This document shows positions 44,804 through 53,556 of a stretch of 64,000 nucleotides of DNA, one piece after another. This DNA comes from JBIKWM01 sp044356305. Its GTDB lineage: Bacteria > Bacteroidota > Bacteroidia > UBA10329. The translations under genes were made by a program, and so were the position numbers. Position 1 is the first letter of the stretch, and each line of letters begins with the position of its first letter. A model generated the notes under the pieces. That model did no database searches. It was given only the letters and a program-made list of their open reading frames with translations, and was not told the DNA's origin. The DNA lies in assembly GCA_044356305.1 (NCBI GenBank), contig JBIKWM010000016.1, positions 5,112 to 69,111 on the forward strand. The letters are read 5' to 3'.

Positions 44804-45811
44804 ATGATACGCGTGGCCATCAACGGATTCGGGCGCATAGGGCGCATCACCATGCGGGCACTGCTGCAGCGGCCCGGCATTGAGGTGGTGGCCATCAACG
44901 ACCTCACCGACATCCCTACCCTTCGGCATCTGTTCCGCTACGACTCGGTTCACGGCCGTTTCAGCGGCACGTGCGATATCACCGAGGCGGGCCTCAGCTT
45001 CAACGGCCATGCTGTCAGGGTCTTTGCAGAGAAAGACCCCTCGGTGCTGCCCTGGGCCGCCCTGGGGGTCGATGTGGTGATTGAGAGCACGGGCCATTTC
45101 CTTACCCGCGAGGCGGCATCGGCCCACCTGCGTGCCGGGGCCAGGAAGGTGGTCATTTCGGCCCCGGCCAAGGACAGGGACATCCCCTCTGTGGTGATAG
45201 GCGTGAACGACCATGTGGTCAATCTATCGGACAATGTGATAAGCAACGCCTCGTGCACCACCAACTGTGCTGCGCCCATGGTCAAGGTGCTCGATGATGC
45301 CTTTGGGGTTGAGCGGGCGTTCGTCTCAACGGTGCACTCATACACAGGCGATCAGCGCCTGCACGACTCGCCCCACAAGGACCTCCGCAGGGCCCGTGCT
45401 GCCGCCCAGAGCATCGTGCCCACCACCACGGGCGCTGCCAAGGCGCTCGGGCCCATCTTCCCACATCTCAAAGACAGTCTGGGCGGGGCCGGCATTCGCG
45501 TACCGGTCATCGATGGTTCGCTCACCGACATCACGTGCATGGTCTCAAGACCTGCCACCGAAGCCGCGGTGATCGAGGCCTTCCGCGCAGCCGCACATGG
45601 GCCCATGAGGAACATCCTCGAATTCACCGAGGACGAGCTGGTGAGTGTCGATATCATCGGCAATCCGCACTCGTGCGTGTTCGATGCCAAGCTCACCTCG
45701 GTCATCGGCCCCATGGTGAAAATTGTGGGCTGGTATGACAATGAGTTCGGCTACTCAAACAGATTGGCCGACCTGATGGTGATCCTGGATCAGCGCGGGG
45801 CGGTACGTTGA
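44804..45811 (+). CDS. gap: Glyceraldehyde-3-phosphate dehydrogenase, type I
   Basis: The 335-residue enzyme has the NAD-binding start IRVAINGFGRIGR and the catalytic SNASCTTNC with Cys151. HSYTGDQRLHDSPHKDLRRAR, the phosphate-site region and the C-terminal WYDNEFGYSNR are also present. It oxidises glyceraldehyde 3-phosphate to 1,3-bisphosphoglycerate in glycolysis. Asp in VVAINDLTD predicts NAD rather than NADP. It is a full-length single gene, with 33 bases before the downstream exporter gene on the same strand. Confidence 0.96.
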   Translation: MIRVAINGFGRIGRITMRALLQRPGIEVVAINDLTDIPTLRHLFRYDSVHGRFSGTCDITEAGLSFNGHAVRVFAEKDPSVLPWAALGVDVVIESTGHFLTREAASAHLRAGARKVVISAPAKDRDIPSVVIGVNDHVVNLSDNVISNASCTTNCAAPMVKVLDDAFGVERAFVSTVHSYTGDQRLHDSPHKDLRRARAAAQSIVPTTTGAAKALGPIFPHLKDSLGGAGIRVPVIDGSLTDITCMVSRPATEAAVIEAFRAAAHGPMRNILEFTEDELVSVDIIGNPHSCVFDAKLTSVIGPMVKIVGWYDNEFGYSNRLADLMVILDQRGAVR

Positions 45812-45844
45812 GTTGACAATCGCTGCCCCGTACCATCGCCCCAC

Positions 45845-46687
45845 GTGGATATCCTCACCTTCGGCCTTGTCATCCTTTCAGCGCTCATGCATGCTGCCTG
45901 GAACCTGATGGCCAAGCGGTACAGCGGCAATTACAGCATCATCTATCTCTCCTTTGTTGTCGGTTGGCTCCTGGGGCTTCCGTGGGCACTGGCCAATTTG
46001 AGTGCCACGACCGATTGGGTGGCATCGGGCCCCATCATATTGCTCACCGGGCTGTGCCACGCGGTGTATGGCTACATGCTCAACATCACCTATCGCCATG
46101 GCGACATCAGCACACTGTACCCGTTGCTACGCGGCACCGGGGTGGCGCTGGCGGTGACAGTGGCTGTACTCGCTTTCGGTGAATCACTCGGCCGTGTGGC
46201 CGCATTGGGCATGGTGCTGGCCTTTGCCGGTGTGGCGCTCGTATCATACCGCAGAGACCGCAGCACCACCGGCCTCCGGGGCATCATATCGGCCCTGCTG
46301 TGCGGTGCGCTCATCGGGTCATACACGGTGCTCGACAAATTGGCGGTGCAGCACGTGCATCCCATTGTGCTGCTCAATGCCACCCAGCTCATATCCGGTC
46401 TGGTGTTCCTGCCCTATGTGCTCAACCACCGCAGGCAGGAACTGGTGCACACCGTCACCCGGCTGTGGCGGCCAGTGGCCATGATCAGTGTGGTGGCGCT
46501 GCTCAGCTATGCCATCATCCTTCACGTGTTCACCTATGCCCCTTTGAGCAGAGTGACTGTGGCGCGCGAAGTGTCAGTGGCCTTCGGTGCCATTGGTGGT
46601 CACCTCATTTTCAAAGAGTCGTTCAGTCGGTCGCGCCTTGTGGGGGTCGTCCTCGTACTCATGGGCATCATGCTCATCCGATGGTGA
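45845..46687 (+). CDS. EamA-family (DMT superfamily) transporter
   Basis: The 280-residue protein has ten helices in two EamA repeats, with HAAWNLMAKRYSGNYSIIYL at the start, YPLLRGTGVALAVTVAVLAFGE closing the first half and VAREVSVAFGAIGGHLIFKE in the second. It is a different subgroup from the 22 kb exporter, closer to the AAWN-type EamA proteins. It starts at GTG 45845, which follows TACCATCG by six bases. The substrate is unknown. Confidence 0.9.
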   Translation: MDILTFGLVILSALMHAAWNLMAKRYSGNYSIIYLSFVVGWLLGLPWALANLSATTDWVASGPIILLTGLCHAVYGYMLNITYRHGDISTLYPLLRGTGVALAVTVAVLAFGESLGRVAALGMVLAFAGVALVSYRRDRSTTGLRGIISALLCGALIGSYTVLDKLAVQHVHPIVLLNATQLISGLVFLPYVLNHRRQELVHTVTRLWRPVAMISVVALLSYAIILHVFTYAPLSRVTVAREVSVAFGAIGGHLIFKESFSRSRLVGVVLVLMGIMLIRW

Positions 46688-46868
46688 GCCGGTCTGCTTA
46701 CCGTTTCATTCAAACATGGTTCTTTTATCCGATTCCCTTGTTCAGGTTGATCAGAAAGAAAACCTGAGGCACGAGGATTTACTTTGTCAACCCGATTCAG
46801 GTTGGCAATCAGAGGACCCAAGGGCCTCATTACCCAGTTAAGAACAGATTGAAAGTCATCTCAATAAA

Positions 46869-47369
46869 ATGGAGACAACGCTGAGCCCTCGCGCACAGAA
46901 ATTCGTGTCGCGCATGCGCAACCCCTTCCTGTTCAACCTGTTTCTGCTGGCCAAACTGCCGCTGGCATGGGTGGCCGGATGCCGTATAAAGCGCATCGAC
47001 AGCGCTGGTTGCGAGGTGCAGCTGCCATACGGCTGGCGAAGCCAGAACCCCTTCAACAGCATCTATTTCGCTGCACAGAGCATGGCTGCCGAGATGAGCA
47101 CCGGGGTGCTGGCCCTGCTGGCCATTGAGAACAGCGGCCAGAGTGTGGCCATGTTGGTGGGCGAGATGGAGGGCGGTTTCACCAAGAAGGCCGACCGCCT
47201 TGTCACCTTCACCTGCTCCGATGGCGATAGGATGTTCGCTGCCGTGGCCGAGACATGCCGAACGGGCGAACCTGTCACCGTGCGCATGGAGACGGTGGGC
47301 CGCATGGCCGATGGCACCGAGGTGTCGCGGTTCTTTTTCACGTGGTCGCTCAAGCGGAGATCCAAGTGA
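46869..47369 (+). CDS. DUF4442 hot-dog-fold protein
   Basis: The 166-residue protein matches DUF4442, a hot-dog-fold family related to PaaI thioesterases. It contains RNPFLFNLFLLAKLPLAWVAG, PYGWRSQNPFNSIYFAAQSMAAEMSTG and a closing VSRFFFTWSLK strand. Members probably act on acyl-CoA or acyl-ACP. It sits before two glycerolipid genes (an acyltransferase and gpsA), which fits a lipid role. The 181-base upstream gap contains no gene. Confidence 0.88.
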   Translation: METTLSPRAQKFVSRMRNPFLFNLFLLAKLPLAWVAGCRIKRIDSAGCEVQLPYGWRSQNPFNSIYFAAQSMAAEMSTGVLALLAIENSGQSVAMLVGEMEGGFTKKADRLVTFTCSDGDRMFAAVAETCRTGEPVTVRMETVGRMADGTEVSRFFFTWSLKRRSK

Positions 47370-47444
47370 GAGGCTGAAGCTGCGGGCTCTGCCTCTGTGC
47401 AGAACGGAGCATCATCTGTCAATCCCTACATATATCTTGGCCCC

Positions 47445-49136
47445 ATGGCAACGCGGGTACATTCGGCAGGTGGGTGGTTGTACGATCCCATTCAACCCGA
47501 CCCCACACAATACCCGATCTACAAGCTCACTCAGGAGCGCGATGAGTTTATCCGCGAGCTGATTGCACATAGCATTGCCAACATACGCGAGGCGATAGGC
47601 AAGAATTCCCACGGTCTGAAAGATGAACTGGCCAAGACCCTCTATCAGGAACGGATTCGCCTGACCCAGACGCCCTGGAAGGCCGATGCGCCCGATGAGA
47701 AACTGTTCTGGGCCAAGGTGCGCAAGGATATGGTGCGCGTACGCGAGGACAAGGCCGACTTTGAGGTGTACGATGAACTGGTGGAACGCATCGTGACCCG
47801 CTATGCCAACGAGATAGCCGGGTATTTTGATGTACGTACCCACGACTTTGCCAAATGGACCTCAACCAACCTCATCTCTAGGCTGCTCAATGCATCGCAG
47901 GGTAAGGGAATCTCCAGGTTCTGGACCACCAACCATAACCTGCACGACAAGGTGCATCTGGTGGGGCACATTGACCATATACGCGAATTGGCCAAGCGCG
48001 GAACCATCGTCATGGTGCCCACGCACTTCTCAAACCTCGACTCCATTCTAATAGGCTGGGCCATTCAGAGCATCGGGCTGCCACCCTTCCTGTACGGTGC
48101 CGGTCTGAATCTTTTCGGTATAAAGCTGCTCTCCTATTTCATGAACCGATTAGGAGCGTACAAGGTGGACAGGCGCAAGAAGAGCCTGCTTTACCTCGAA
48201 ACACTCAAGGCCTACTCCACCCTCTCGCTGCAAAGGGGCTGCCACGGGCTCTTCTTTCCGGGCGGCACACGCTCGCGCAGCGGAGCCATTGAGAAAAGAC
48301 TCAAACTTGGGCTGCTGGGCACAGCACTGGAGGCACAGCGACTGGCCTATGAGCGCGATGGCGACAAGGCCCGCAAGCTCTTCGTTGTGCCTGTTATCAT
48401 CGATTACAATTTCGTGCTCGAGGCACAGGGACTTATTGACCAACACCTGAAATACAGCGGTCAGGAGCAGTATTATGTGGAGAATGACAACTTCTCCACC
48501 TCGGTGAAGATGGCTCAGTTCATATACAATTTCTTCAACGCATCGAGCGAGATGGCGGTCATTTTCGGCAAGCCGATGGACCTTTTCGGCAACGATGTGG
48601 ACATGCAGGGCAACAGCCTCGACCCGGCTGGCCGGCACGTGAATGTGCGCGACTATTTCGTTTCGGGCGGTGAGGTGCGCAAAGACCTGCAGCGCGATGC
48701 AGAGTACACCCGCATGCTGGGCAGGCGCATCGTGGAGACCTACCACCGCGAGAGCATCATCTTCTGCAGCCATCTTGTGGCATTTGCAGGGTTCAACATC
48801 ATCAAAAAGAAATTCTCGCGGCTCGACCTGTATGGCCTGCTCAGGCTGCCCAAAGAGGACCTGATAATCACCAAGCGCGAACTGCTGGTGGTCTGCAGCA
48901 ATCTGACCAATAGGCTACGCGAGCTGCATGCCGAGAAGGAAGTGGACATTGAACGCGAGATAGCCGAAGATGACGTGAGCGACATCATCCGCAAGGGACT
49001 GATGAACCTCGGACTGTATCACATCAATCTGCCCATTGCTCTCAACGAGGCAGGTGATTTTGAGAGTCAGGACATCAAACTGCTGCTCTATTACCATAAC
49101 AGATTGGACGGATATGGGCTCGAGGGGTACGTCTGA
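47445..49136 (+). CDS. PlsB/PlsC-type glycerolipid acyltransferase
   Basis: The 563-residue protein has a helical N-terminal region and a PlsC-like core. The acyltransferase motif I is VPTHFSNLDS (H-x4-D), motif II is GAYKVDRRKKS and motif III is FFPGGTRSRSG (Gly replaces the usual Glu). A long C-terminal region follows, as in glycerol-3-phosphate acyltransferases of the PlsB-like class. It would acylate glycerol 3-phosphate or lysophosphatidate at the membrane. The ATG at 47445 is used; TATCTTG ends 5 bases upstream. gpsA overlaps its last 23 bases, so substrate supply and use are encoded together. Confidence 0.88.
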   Translation: MATRVHSAGGWLYDPIQPDPTQYPIYKLTQERDEFIRELIAHSIANIREAIGKNSHGLKDELAKTLYQERIRLTQTPWKADAPDEKLFWAKVRKDMVRVREDKADFEVYDELVERIVTRYANEIAGYFDVRTHDFAKWTSTNLISRLLNASQGKGISRFWTTNHNLHDKVHLVGHIDHIRELAKRGTIVMVPTHFSNLDSILIGWAIQSIGLPPFLYGAGLNLFGIKLLSYFMNRLGAYKVDRRKKSLLYLETLKAYSTLSLQRGCHGLFFPGGTRSRSGAIEKRLKLGLLGTALEAQRLAYERDGDKARKLFVVPVIIDYNFVLEAQGLIDQHLKYSGQEQYYVENDNFSTSVKMAQFIYNFFNASSEMAVIFGKPMDLFGNDVDMQGNSLDPAGRHVNVRDYFVSGGEVRKDLQRDAEYTRMLGRRIVETYHRESIIFCSHLVAFAGFNIIKKKFSRLDLYGLLRLPKEDLIITKRELLVVCSNLTNRLRELHAEKEVDIEREIAEDDVSDIIRKGLMNLGLYHINLPIALNEAGDFESQDIKLLLYYHNRLDGYGLEGYV

Positions 49137-50199
49137 CAAAAAGCCCGTGGGGGTTGTGGGCGCGGGCAGCTTCGGCTCGGCCATAGCCAATATCCTGGCC
49201 GAGAATCAGGATGTGATCCTATATACCCGCCACCCACATGTGGCCGAGAGCATACGCGCCTCGCGCGACAACCGGGGCCGCACCATGGCGCCCAATGTGC
49301 AGGCCGTGACCGATTTCAAAGAGGTGGCCGAACGCTGCACCCTCATCTTCCCCATCATGCCATCGGCTGCTTTCAGGGATATGGCCCGCGGTCTGGGCCA
49401 ACATCTTACACCCGAGCATATCCTGGTGCATGGCACCAAAGGCTTTGATGTGCGCCTGCCTGAGGGGCATTCGCTCAGCCACGACTACAAACTCCTGCCC
49501 AAGCGCGTGTACACCATGAGCGAGATCATCCTCGAGGAGACCATTGTACGCAGGGTGGGCTGTCTGGCCGGTCCGAACCTGGCCAGCGAGATGCTTGCGG
49601 GCCAACCGGCTGCCACGGTGGTGGCGAGCCGATTCGATGAGGTGGTGCGCATGGCGCAGCGGGCCCTGGGCACCCCCAGGTTTCAGGTGTATGGAAGCAA
49701 GGACATCACCGGGATTGAGATTGCCGGGGTGGTGAAGAACGTGATCGCCATTGCCTCGGGCATGGTGAGCGGACTGGGTCTTGGCGAGAATGCCCGCGCA
49801 CTGCTCATAAGCCGCGGACTGTTGGAGATGGCCCATCTGGGAAAGATGCTTGGAGGCGACCTCAGTGCCTTCTTCGGCCTGGCCGGGGTGGGCGACCTGG
49901 TGGCCACCTGCGCCAGCCCCAAAAGCCGCAACTACACCGTTGGCTACCGTGTGGCCAAGGGCGAATCGTTGGAAGAGGTGACCCGCGACTACGATGAGCT
50001 GGCCGAAGGTGTCAACACCTCCAGGGTGATGATGGGCCTGGCCAACCATCTGGGCACCCGCGCCCCGCTCACCGAGACCGTGCACCGCATCCTTTTCGAT
50101 GGGTTGTCTGCCGCGGAGGGCATGGACGAGTTCATGGCCACCCCGTTTCAGGTGGACCTTGACATGAGCAGATTGGGGTCAGGCAGAGCCGAGGGCTGA
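49114..50199 (+). CDS. gpsA: NAD(P)H-dependent glycerol-3-phosphate dehydrogenase
   Basis: The 361-residue enzyme has the Rossmann start PVGVVGAGSFGSAIANILAEN, then LVHGTKGFD, the SEIILEE segment, GPNLASEMLAGQPA and the catalytic VVKNVIAIASGMVSGLGLGENARALLI. It makes sn-glycerol 3-phosphate from dihydroxyacetone phosphate for phospholipid synthesis. The ATG at 49114 is chosen because the NAD motif starts 12 codons later. It overlaps the acyltransferase gene by 23 bases. Confidence 0.95.
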   Translation: MGSRGTSDKKPVGVVGAGSFGSAIANILAENQDVILYTRHPHVAESIRASRDNRGRTMAPNVQAVTDFKEVAERCTLIFPIMPSAAFRDMARGLGQHLTPEHILVHGTKGFDVRLPEGHSLSHDYKLLPKRVYTMSEIILEETIVRRVGCLAGPNLASEMLAGQPAATVVASRFDEVVRMAQRALGTPRFQVYGSKDITGIEIAGVVKNVIAIASGMVSGLGLGENARALLISRGLLEMAHLGKMLGGDLSAFFGLAGVGDLVATCASPKSRNYTVGYRVAKGESLEEVTRDYDELAEGVNTSRVMMGLANHLGTRAPLTETVHRILFDGLSAAEGMDEFMATPFQVDLDMSRLGSGRAEG

Positions 50200-50200
50200 T

Positions 50201-50962
50201 TCAGCCTGCCCTGTTCACCTGTGTTGCGCTGCCCTGGTCGGTGCAGAGCACCAACATCTCATCAATGTTGACATGTGCCGGGCGGCTGACGGCAAATACC
50301 ACGCACTCGGCAATATCGTTGGCGGTGAGGGGGCTTATCCCCGAATAGACACGCTTGGCGCGTTCGGCATCGCCATCAAATCGCACAAGGCTGAACTCGG
50401 TCTCCACCAATCCCGGTGCGATGTTGGTGACCTTTATGCGATGTGGCAGCAGGTCCATCCGCATTCCTCGACTCAGGGCATGCACCGCATGTTTGGTAGC
50501 GCAGTACACGTTGCCGTTGGCATACACCTCGCGCCCGGCAATGGAACCGATGTTGACGATATGCCCGCTGTTGCGTTCAACCATGCCGGGTACCACTGCG
50601 CGTGTCACCCATAACAGGCCCTTCAGGTTGGTATCGATCATCCGTTCCCAGTGGTCAGCGTCACCGTTCTGAATTGGATCAAGGCCAGCGGCCAGCCCGG
50701 CATTGTTGATCAATACATCTATCTGCCTCCATTCAGCGGGCAAGTCGGCTATCGTCTTGTTCACCTCCACGCGCCTGCGCACATCGAGCCCGATACAGAG
50801 GCATGATGTGCCTTTCGCACTGAGCTCTGAGGACAGGTCTAGAAGCCTTTCTGTTCGCCTTGCCGCCAATATGAGCCTGTAACGCCCAAGGGCAGCCAAT
50901 GCTCGTGCTGTGGCCTCTCCGATGCCCGAACTGGCACCACTTATAAACACTGTTCTCATCAT
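50201..50962 (-). CDS. Short-chain dehydrogenase/reductase
   Basis: The 253-residue classical SDR has the cofactor motif ISGASSGIGEATA, the NNAG motif (LINNAGLA), and the catalytic Ser in NIGSIAGRE with Tyr and Lys in YCATKHA. It resembles YdfG-type 3-hydroxy-acid dehydrogenases (NADP-dependent, guided by AARRTERL). It converges on gpsA with a 1-base gap and diverges from blaI across an 82-base region that holds the twin palindromes. It could therefore share that regulator. Confidence 0.92.
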   Translation of the reverse strand: MMRTVFISGASSGIGEATARALAALGRYRLILAARRTERLLDLSSELSAKGTSCLCIGLDVRRRVEVNKTIADLPAEWRQIDVLINNAGLAAGLDPIQNGDADHWERMIDTNLKGLLWVTRAVVPGMVERNSGHIVNIGSIAGREVYANGNVYCATKHAVHALSRGMRMDLLPHRIKVTNIAPGLVETEFSLVRFDGDAERAKRVYSGISPLTANDIAECVVFAVSRPAHVNIDEMLVLCTDQGSATQVNRAG

Positions 50963-50966
50963 GCTG

Positions 50967-50974
50967 CGAAGGTA
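50967..50974 (-). promoter_or_regulatory. Candidate -7 element of the SDR gene
   Basis: TACCTTCG on the reverse strand (one mismatch), then CAGC, then the ATG at 50962. It follows the same short spacing as other starts in the window. Confidence 0.4.
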
Positions 50975-50996
50975 CCGTTCATCTTTTTCAGCTATA

Positions 50997-51032
50997 AACT
51001 AAATTATTAGTTGGTGAACTAAAAATATAGTT
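50997..51032. promoter_or_regulatory. Twin palindromic operator between the SDR gene and blaI
   Basis: Two 16-base palindromes, AACTAAATTATTAGTT (50997-51012, 6-bp perfect arms) and AACTAAAAATATAGTT (51017-51032, 5-bp arms), start exactly 20 bases apart, about two helical turns. They cover the -33 element and spacer of the blaI promoter and run into its -7 element. BlaI/MecI-family repressors bind dyads as dimers, so autoregulation is likely. This word differs from the TACAnnTGTA of Firmicutes. Confidence 0.65.
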
Positions 51033-51039
51033 ACATTTG
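51011..51039 (+). promoter_or_regulatory. blaI promoter, full Bacteroidota consensus
   Basis: TTG at 51011-51013, an 18-base spacer, then TACATTTG at 51032-51039. The ATG at 51045 follows after TGGCC. Both elements match the consensus, and the start codon falls at the predicted transcription start, so the mRNA is probably leaderless. Confidence 0.75.
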
Positions 51040-51044
51040 TGGCC

Positions 51045-51422
51045 ATGAAAGATCTGACACGCGCAGAAGAACAGGTGATGATGATCCTGTGGGATCTGAA
51101 AAAAGCCTTTGTGAAGGACATCATTGTGCAGATGCCTGAACCGAAACCGGCCTACAACACAGTGAGCACCATCATCCGCATACTCGAGAAGAAAGGCGTG
51201 GTGGGTTACGAGGCGTTCGGTAAGACACACCGCTACCACCCCACCATGAGCCGCGAGGAGTATTCCAAGTATAGGGTGGATCATGTGCTTGACGGCTATT
51301 TCCAGGGCTCATTCTCAAACCTGGTCTCGTTTTTTGTGAAGGACCGTGACTTGACGGTGCGCGAGATGGACGAGTTGATGCATCTGGTGGAACAGAGGAA
51401 GAAGACCGCGCAGCAACCATGA
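51045..51422 (+). CDS. BlaI/MecI/CopY-family repressor
   Basis: The 125-residue winged-helix protein has the family start KDLTRAEEQVMMILWDLKKAFVKDII. The recognition helix is YNTVSTIIRILEKKGVVGYEAFGKTHRYHP, and a C-terminal dimer helix follows (LMHLVEQRKKTAQQ). In BlaI/BlaR1 systems the sensor peptidase leads to cleavage of this repressor. The ATG at 51045 is used rather than a GTG at 51039, which is part of the -7 element. Its last bases overlap the M56 gene by 4 (ATGA). Confidence 0.93.
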   Translation: MKDLTRAEEQVMMILWDLKKAFVKDIIVQMPEPKPAYNTVSTIIRILEKKGVVGYEAFGKTHRYHPTMSREEYSKYRVDHVLDGYFQGSFSNLVSFFVKDRDLTVREMDELMHLVEQRKKTAQQP

Positions 51423-52603
51423 ATGCGCTGATAACATATCTGTGGGTGAGCGGTCTGTCCCTTTGGGCCGTTGTGCCATTGTATCTGCTGGTGCGAGGAA
51501 CCACATGGTTCAGCCTTAACCGTCTGGTTCTCCTTTCGAGCGTATTGATGGCCATGGTCTGTCCGTTTGTCCCATTGCATGTGGGCAATGGAGTGGCAGA
51601 TTTCAGCTCTTTGCTGCCTGAGGTGGAGTTGACAGGCGCTGCCGGCACTGGAGCGGTGACCGAGATTTGGCCATGGGTCGTAGGTGCATGGGCCTTGGGC
51701 ACATTTTTCATGTTGGTGCGGCTCGGGCTGTCCATTCTCGGATTGATGAAGGCACTGTCCCATGCGGTGCCATCGGCCGATGGCACGCTTGCCTCTATTG
51801 ATCAAGACCCGTTCTCTTTCTTCGGCCGGATTATGCTGCCGCTGGGGCTCCAAGGCCGCGAACGGGATCTGGTCCTTGCGCATGAAAAGGTGCACGTATC
51901 GCGCTGGCACAGCCTGGACCGAATCATCATGGAGCTGGTGCGCTGCGTCCAGTGGTTCAACCCAGTGGCCCACCTGCTTTGCCACTTTACGGCCGAAGTG
52001 CACGAATTGGAGGCTGACGCCATCGTCAGTCCCAGTGGCAAAGGCACCGAATATGCCGGACTCATCCTGTCACAGGCCATTTCGGGCCGCAGCATCGCTG
52101 CACCGGTAAACGCTTTCTTCAACCAATCACTCATCAAAACCAGAATGATCATGCTTACACAGAAAAGAACCCCTGCGCACGGGCTAGTGCGCCACTTGGC
52201 CCTTCTGCCCGCGTTGGTTGCCATGCTCTGGCTCAATGCATGTGCCGATGGGGGGCCTTCCGCATCGGATGATCAGAGCATGCAGGATACCGTGTTGGAA
52301 CAGGCCGAGAAGATGCCCGAGTTTCCGGGCGGAATGGGCGAGCTGGCCGCTTTTCTTGGGTCGGAGATCAAGTACCCCGAATCAGCAAAGGCCGATAGTC
52401 TCGAGGGGAAGGTTTTTGTCAGTTTCTGCATCGCCACTGATGGCAAGGTCACAGAAGTGGCCGTTGCAAAGGGCCTGCGTGATGATCTGGATGCCGAGGC
52501 TGTGCGAGCCGTGAGCGCCATGCCTGCTTGGACCCCAGGTACCGATAAGGGCCGGGCCGTGAAGGTGAGACTCACACTGCCTATCGGCTTCAAGTTAAGT
52601 TGA
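51419..52603 (+). CDS. M56 (BlaR1-type) membrane metallopeptidase with C-terminal TonB domain
   Basis: The 394-residue protein has membrane helices at about 5-50 and 80-105, and a zinc motif HEKVH with ELEADAIV as the downstream Glu region. A further helix at about 262-280 ends in NACADG. A periplasmic TonB C-terminal domain closes the protein (FPGGMGELAAFLGSEIKYPE, then GKVFVSFCI and AMPAWTPG). BlaR1 senses beta-lactams with a penicillin-binding domain; here that is replaced by a TonB-like module. The signal may therefore be a partner at the outer membrane rather than an antibiotic. Confidence 0.92.
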   Translation: MNALITYLWVSGLSLWAVVPLYLLVRGTTWFSLNRLVLLSSVLMAMVCPFVPLHVGNGVADFSSLLPEVELTGAAGTGAVTEIWPWVVGAWALGTFFMLVRLGLSILGLMKALSHAVPSADGTLASIDQDPFSFFGRIMLPLGLQGRERDLVLAHEKVHVSRWHSLDRIIMELVRCVQWFNPVAHLLCHFTAEVHELEADAIVSPSGKGTEYAGLILSQAISGRSIAAPVNAFFNQSLIKTRMIMLTQKRTPAHGLVRHLALLPALVAMLWLNACADGGPSASDDQSMQDTVLEQAEKMPEFPGGMGELAAFLGSEIKYPESAKADSLEGKVFVSFCIATDGKVTEVAVAKGLRDDLDAEAVRAVSAMPAWTPGTDKGRAVKVRLTLPIGFKLS

Positions 52604-52626
52604 CCTTGGCGAGTCTGAATAATGAG

Positions 52627-52652
52627 AAGAGGGCTGTGCCCTCTTTTTTTTT
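52627..52652 (+). terminator. Rho-independent terminator of the blaI-M56 operon
   Basis: AAGAGGGC and GCCCTCTT form a perfect 8-bp stem with a 3-base loop, followed by a run of T residues to about 52652. It lies 24 bases after the M56 stop. Confidence 0.9.
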
Positions 52653-52654
52653 GG

Positions 52655-52681
52655 TTGAATGATATTATTGTGATATCATTG
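52655..52681 (+). promoter_or_regulatory. Promoter with overlapping inverted repeat, SPFH operon
   Basis: TTG at 52655-52657 and TATCATTG at 52674-52681 (one mismatch) are 16 bases apart. A second TTG, at 52651-52653, would give a 20-base spacer. A perfect inverted repeat ATGATAT-N7-ATATCAT (52659-52679) covers the spacer and the -7 element, so a repressor bound there would block RNA polymerase. The regulator is unknown; the Arc-like protein of the same operon is one candidate. Confidence 0.6.
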
Positions 52682-52701
52682 CACCATCAATTCAAATAGA
52701 C

Positions 52702-53550
52702 ATGGAAAAGGAATTCAAACCTCTTAACGGCTATGTGACCATAGGCCTGAACCTGGCATTCACAGGTCTGTGCATAGCACTGTTCGTGTGGATGCAGAAC
52801 GGGTGGCCCGCAATTCCGCTCACGCTCAACCTGTTCATCTATCTGGGCCTCTTTGTTGTCAATCCCAACGAGAGCATGGTGCTCAACCTATTTGGTAAGT
52901 ACACTGGCACGGTGAAGGACAACGGTTTCTTTTACGCTAATCCGTTCCTGGCCAAGAAACGGGTGACGCTCAGGGCACGCAACTTTGACCTTGAACCCAT
53001 AAAGGTGAATGACCTGATGGGCAACCCAATCATGATAGGGGCCGTGGTGGTGTGGCGGGTGCGCGACACCTACAACGCGGCCTACGAGGTGGATAATTAT
53101 GAGGCTTTTGTCCATGTGCAGAGCGAGAGCGCACTGCGCGAGCTGGCCGGATCGTGCCCCTACGATGAGTTTGAGGACGGGCGGGCCGAGCTTTCGCTGC
53201 GATCGGGAGGCGAGAAAGTGCACGACATGCTGGAAAAGGCCCTTGCCGGGCGGCTGGCCATTGCGGGCATTGAGGTGCTAGAGGCACGCATCAGCCATCT
53301 GGCATACTCCAGCGAGATAGCCGGTGCCATGCTGCAACGTCAGCAGGCCACGGCCATTGTGGCGGCCCGTAAAAAAATCGTTGAGGGCCCTGTGGGCATG
53401 GTGGAGCAGGCGCTTGCCGAACTCAGCAGCAAACAGATCATTGAACTGGACGATGACAAGAAAGCCGCAATGGTGAGCAACCTGATGGTGGTGCTGTGCT
53501 CTGACCGTGCTGCAACTCCTGTGATCAATGCCGGGACACTCCATAACTGA
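52702..53550 (+). CDS. SPFH-domain (band 7/stomatin-like) protein
   Basis: The 282-residue protein has two N-terminal hydrophobic segments (about 10-30 and 38-52). The SPFH domain (VNPNESMVLNLFGKYTGTVKDNGFFYANPF to RELAGSCPYDEFEDG) follows, then a helical region rich in A, Q and K (AGAMLQRQQATAIVAARKKIVEG). It forms membrane-associated oligomers thought to organise membrane proteases or lipids. It leads a three-gene unit with a 50-aa protein and an Arc-type DNA-binding protein. Confidence 0.93.
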   Translation: MEKEFKPLNGYVTIGLNLAFTGLCIALFVWMQNGWPAIPLTLNLFIYLGLFVVNPNESMVLNLFGKYTGTVKDNGFFYANPFLAKKRVTLRARNFDLEPIKVNDLMGNPIMIGAVVVWRVRDTYNAAYEVDNYEAFVHVQSESALRELAGSCPYDEFEDGRAELSLRSGGEKVHDMLEKALAGRLAIAGIEVLEARISHLAYSSEIAGAMLQRQQATAIVAARKKIVEGPVGMVEQALAELSSKQIIELDDDKKAAMVSNLMVVLCSDRAATPVINAGTLHN

Positions 53551-53556
53551 TGTGAC

